Shown here: positions 61,870 through 64,000 of the stretch, one piece after another | Layout: every line of letters starts with the position of its first letter | How positions within the stretch are numbered: position 1 is the stretch's first letter | Assembly (NCBI GenBank): GCA_035762545.1 | Contig: DASTOM010000024.1 | Span: 186,001-250,000 of the forward strand | DNA length: 64,000 nucleotides | Direction of reading: 5' to 3' | Origin: JANQRA01 sp035762545 | GTDB taxonomy: Bacteria; Actinomycetota; Acidimicrobiia; Spongiisociales; ZC4RG35 | Program-made: the position numbers and the translations under genes | Notes under the pieces: model-generated | Databases searched by the model: none | What the model saw: only the letters and a program-made list of their open reading frames with translations | Told to the model about the DNA's origin: nothing

Positions 61870-62853
61870 ATGACCACCACCACCGCCCAATCGAGACCAC
61901 GGACTGACATCGCGTTGCGTCGCTACGAAGACGTGCGCGACATGCTGCCCGGGGTGGACAATCCCAGCCCGCTTGTCCGCCTCCGACAGGACGGACGCGC
62001 CAGCGTCTACCTCAAGCTGGAGTGGCTCAATCCGTTCGGCTCTGTCAAGGATCGGACCGCCGTCTTCCTGCTCGATGGCCTCATCGAACGAGGCGCTCTG
62101 GGAGGACGTGAGCTGGTCGAGGCATCGAGCGGCAACACGGCCATCGCCCTCGCGGCTTTGGCCTCTCTCCAAGGCACGAGACTGACCGCCACCATCCCCG
62201 ACGGTGTTCCCCAGGAGAAGAAGACCATCCTCCGCATGTTGGGCGCCGAAGTCTGGGAGACTCCCGACGATCTCTGCCCGGTCGACAGCCCCAAGGACGG
62301 AGCGATAGCTCTGGCCCGCGCCCTGGCCGCGTCCGAGGGTGGGACACGGTTCGCGGCAACCCGCCAGTACGAGAACGAAGACAACCTCAAAGCCCACTAC
62401 GAGACGACCGGGCCCGAGATCTGGGCACAGACCGACGGAGCCGTGACCTGGTTCGTAGCGGCATTGGGAACCACGGGCACCGTCGTCGGCGCCGGTCGAT
62501 ACCTGAAGGAACGCAACACGGCCATAAAGGTGGTTGGCGTGGAGCCTGAACCCGGTCACCGGCTTCCGGGCATGAAGAGCTTCGCCGAAGCAAGCGTCCC
62601 AACGATCTACGACCCGGCAGTCGTCGACCACTCGGTGGTGGTCTCGGACGACGAGGCCTACGCCACCACCAAGGACATCTGGCGAAGAGAGGCCCTTACC
62701 GTCGGCCCGTCCACCGGTGCGGTGATCGCGGCACTGGACCACCTCCCAATCGGCCCCGACGACCTCGTCGTGGCCATTTCGGCCGACTCCGGCCTCAAAT
62801 ACACGAGCTACTTCGAGGAGATCCTCGGAGAGGAAGGAACCCCACAGCTATGA
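61870..62853 (+). CDS. cysteine synthase-like PLP enzyme
   Basis: A 327-residue fold-type II PLP enzyme of the cysteine synthase / cystathionine beta-synthase family. The PLP lysine is in LEWLNPFGSVKDRTA, the cofactor loop is EASSGNTAIALAAL, and the phosphate-binding GTTGTVVGAGRYL lies near residue 210. It should make cysteine (or a related amino acid) from an activated serine. It is the first gene after the cysteine-rich leader and is coupled by ATGA to tusA-like and dsrE-like genes. That suggests a protein-bound sulfur donor rather than free sulfide, by inference. Confidence 0.9.
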   Translation: MTTTTAQSRPRTDIALRRYEDVRDMLPGVDNPSPLVRLRQDGRASVYLKLEWLNPFGSVKDRTAVFLLDGLIERGALGGRELVEASSGNTAIALAALASLQGTRLTATIPDGVPQEKKTILRMLGAEVWETPDDLCPVDSPKDGAIALARALAASEGGTRFAATRQYENEDNLKAHYETTGPEIWAQTDGAVTWFVAALGTTGTVVGAGRYLKERNTAIKVVGVEPEPGHRLPGMKSFAEASVPTIYDPAVVDHSVVVSDDEAYATTKDIWRREALTVGPSTGAVIAALDHLPIGPDDLVVAISADSGLKYTSYFEEILGEEGTPQL

Positions 62854-63113
62854 GCCACGAAACCCCCACCGTCACCGACGTCGAGGTGTTCGACCTCGAC
62901 TGCTCCGGGCTGTTGTGCCCCCTCCCGGTCTACAAGGCAGCCCTTGCCCTGACCAGCCTCGCGCCCGGAGACCGCCTCCGTTTGACGACCACCGACCCGG
63001 GCGCTGTCGAGGACATTCCGGCCATGACCCGCCAGCGCGGCGATCTCCTGATCTCACAGGAGGATGGAGACGGCCGACACACCTTCATCATCGAAAAGGG
63101 AACCACAACATGA
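62850..63113 (+). CDS. TusA-family sulfur carrier protein
   Basis: An 87-residue TusA-like protein. The active Cys lies in DCSGLLCPLPVYKA (CPxP motif), and the GDRLRLTTTDPGAVEDIPA strand/helix follows as in the family. TusA carries persulfide sulfur between enzymes. It overlaps the cysteine synthase-like gene (ATGA 62850-62853) and the DsrE-like gene (ATGA 63110-63113), so all three are probably co-translated. Confidence 0.93.
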   Translation: MSHETPTVTDVEVFDLDCSGLLCPLPVYKAALALTSLAPGDRLRLTTTDPGAVEDIPAMTRQRGDLLISQEDGDGRHTFIIEKGTTT

Positions 63114-63625
63114 CGACTCAACTGGCACCCGACCTCTCCCAGACCACCGAGGCACCGCCACGCAAGAAGCGAATCGCCCTCGTGGCATCCAAGGGGACGC
63201 TCGACCAGGCATATCCGCCCCTGATTCTCGCCTCCACGGCCGTGAGTCTCGGATGGGAAGCCGGGATCTACTTCACCTTCTACGGGCTCGACATCCTGCA
63301 CGTGGAACGCTTCGAGAAGCTCAAGGTGGCATCACTGGCCAATCCGGCCGGTCCGATCCAACTCCCGAACCTGCTGGGTGCTATCCCCGGCGCCACGGCG
63401 GCGGCGACCAAAGTGATGAGGAAATGGATGGACAACGCCCGTATGCCGACTGTTCCCGAGTTCATCGACATGAGCCAACAGCTTGGTGTCAGGTTCTTTG
63501 CCTGCGCCACGACCATGGGAGTCATGGGGGTTACCGAAGACGATCTGATACCGGGTGCCGACATCGCCGGCGCGGCGGCCTTCCTCGACTATGCCGCCGA
63601 CGCCGACGTGAGCCTCTTCGTCTAG
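63110..63625 (+). CDS. DsrE/DsrF-like sulfur-relay protein
   Basis: A 171-residue protein of the DsrE/DsrF/DsrH-like (YchN/peroxiredoxin-like) family. RIALVASKGTLDQAYPPLILASTAVSLGWEAGIYFTFYGL is the family N-terminal signature. A cysteine falls in the late FFACATTMGVMGV motif, the position used to carry sulfur in such proteins. DsrE-type proteins commonly exchange persulfide sulfur with TusA, encoded by the coupled upstream gene. Confidence 0.9.
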   Translation: MTTQLAPDLSQTTEAPPRKKRIALVASKGTLDQAYPPLILASTAVSLGWEAGIYFTFYGLDILHVERFEKLKVASLANPAGPIQLPNLLGAIPGATAAATKVMRKWMDNARMPTVPEFIDMSQQLGVRFFACATTMGVMGVTEDDLIPGADIAGAAAFLDYAADADVSLFV

Positions 63626-63649
63626 AGCATCGGGTCTAGTTTCAATCGG

Positions 63650-64000
63650 ATGCAGGATGCATCTGTCGGAATCATCGGCACTGGCTGGGTAGGCACGAGT
63701 GTTGCGATCTCCACGCTGCACGCCTCCGCCGCCCGACGTCTCCTTCTGCACGACCAACGCGAGTCCGTCGCCGAGGGTGAGGCCATGGACCTGAGCCACG
63801 GCTCCTCGTTCTACCCGCGCGCCGAAGTCGCCCACGCCTCGATCGAAGAGTTGCAGGGAACCGGGGTGCTCGTGGTGGCGGCCGGCCGGGGAGGCGCCGC
63901 GGACGAGACCAGGCTCCAACTTCTCCAGTCCAACGCCCGCATCATTGCTGAGTTGGGACATCGGTTCAGCGAGTACCAGGGCATCGTGGTGATCGTGACC
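63650..64000 (+). CDS. lactate/malate dehydrogenase family protein, N-terminal part only
   Basis: The first 117 residues of an LDH/MDH-type NAD-dependent dehydrogenase. The dinucleotide fold is VGIIGTGWVGTSVAISTL, followed by MDLSHGSSF and VVAAGRGGAADETRLQLLQSNARII, the substrate-loop region. The Arg-rich loop usually reads AGANQKPGETR or similar, so specificity cannot be decided here. It starts 24 bases after the DsrE gene and runs off the window. Confidence 0.85.
   Translation, partial: MQDASVGIIGTGWVGTSVAISTLHASAARRLLLHDQRESVAEGEAMDLSHGSSFYPRAEVAHASIEELQGTGVLVVAAGRGGAADETRLQLLQSNARIIAELGHRFSEYQGIVVIVT

Overview
The window is a high-GC bacterial chromosome segment with dense, housekeeping-rich content and no insertion sequence, prophage or CRISPR array that I can see. 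Gene content points to Actinomycetota: a nickel superoxide dismutase with a SodX-type protease, the eno-ftsB-DUF501-ppx block, fused KorA/KorB, and lipoproteins with Ser/Thr-rich linkers. My best guess is a lineage near Acidimicrobiia. That is inference from gene content, not a phylogeny. Genes are packed tightly and very many neighbours share an ATGA or GTGA stop/start overlap. No gene-free stretch exceeds 300 bases.

Layout. 1-4387 (minus): ligA (cut by the window edge), a methyltransferase, mnmA and its cysteine desulfurase. 4412-8351: a SRPBCC protein, an enoyl-CoA hydratase and a GNAT/acyl-CoA synthetase fusion. 8352-8706: a tRNA-Leu(TAA) with hairpins downstream. 8741-17658 (minus): ppx, DUF501, ftsB, eno, mazG fusion, foldase lipoprotein, mfd. 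17736-22194: a cation/proton antiporter coupled to a K+ channel, then a membrane hydrolase. 22278-29353 (minus): M13 peptidase, epimerase, pgsA, glpK, pth, rplY, hydrolase. 29389-38013: pgl, an esterase, two DNA-glycosylase-like genes, a broken intradiol dioxygenase, and a deoC-aldehyde dehydrogenase operon with a cysteine-free truncated partner. 38042-46569: lipoproteins, a transporter, metG, and a divergent sodN / sodX-alkA pair in which the maturation protease is fused to a DNA glycosylase. 46678-54274: korAB, argGH and membrane proteins. 54340-59980: a degenerate metallo-hydrolase, then a paaABCDE-tetR-PHP operon read from an 18-bp palindromic operator. 60066-64000: a secreted TIMP-like/propeller protein, then a cysteine operon (cysteine synthase-like, TusA, DsrE) behind a cysteine-rich leader peptide and terminator, and the start of a lactate/malate dehydrogenase.

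The most interesting parts are (i) the putative transcription attenuator at 61677-61850, with a 23-residue leader ORF holding four Cys codons in seven and a terminator competing with a visible antiterminator, ahead of a cysK-tusA-dsrE sulfur-relay operon; (ii) the SodX-glycosylase fusion next to a nickel SOD whose metal hook carries Tyr where Pro is usual; and (iii) a deletion-damaged dioxygenase still translationally linked to its neighbour.
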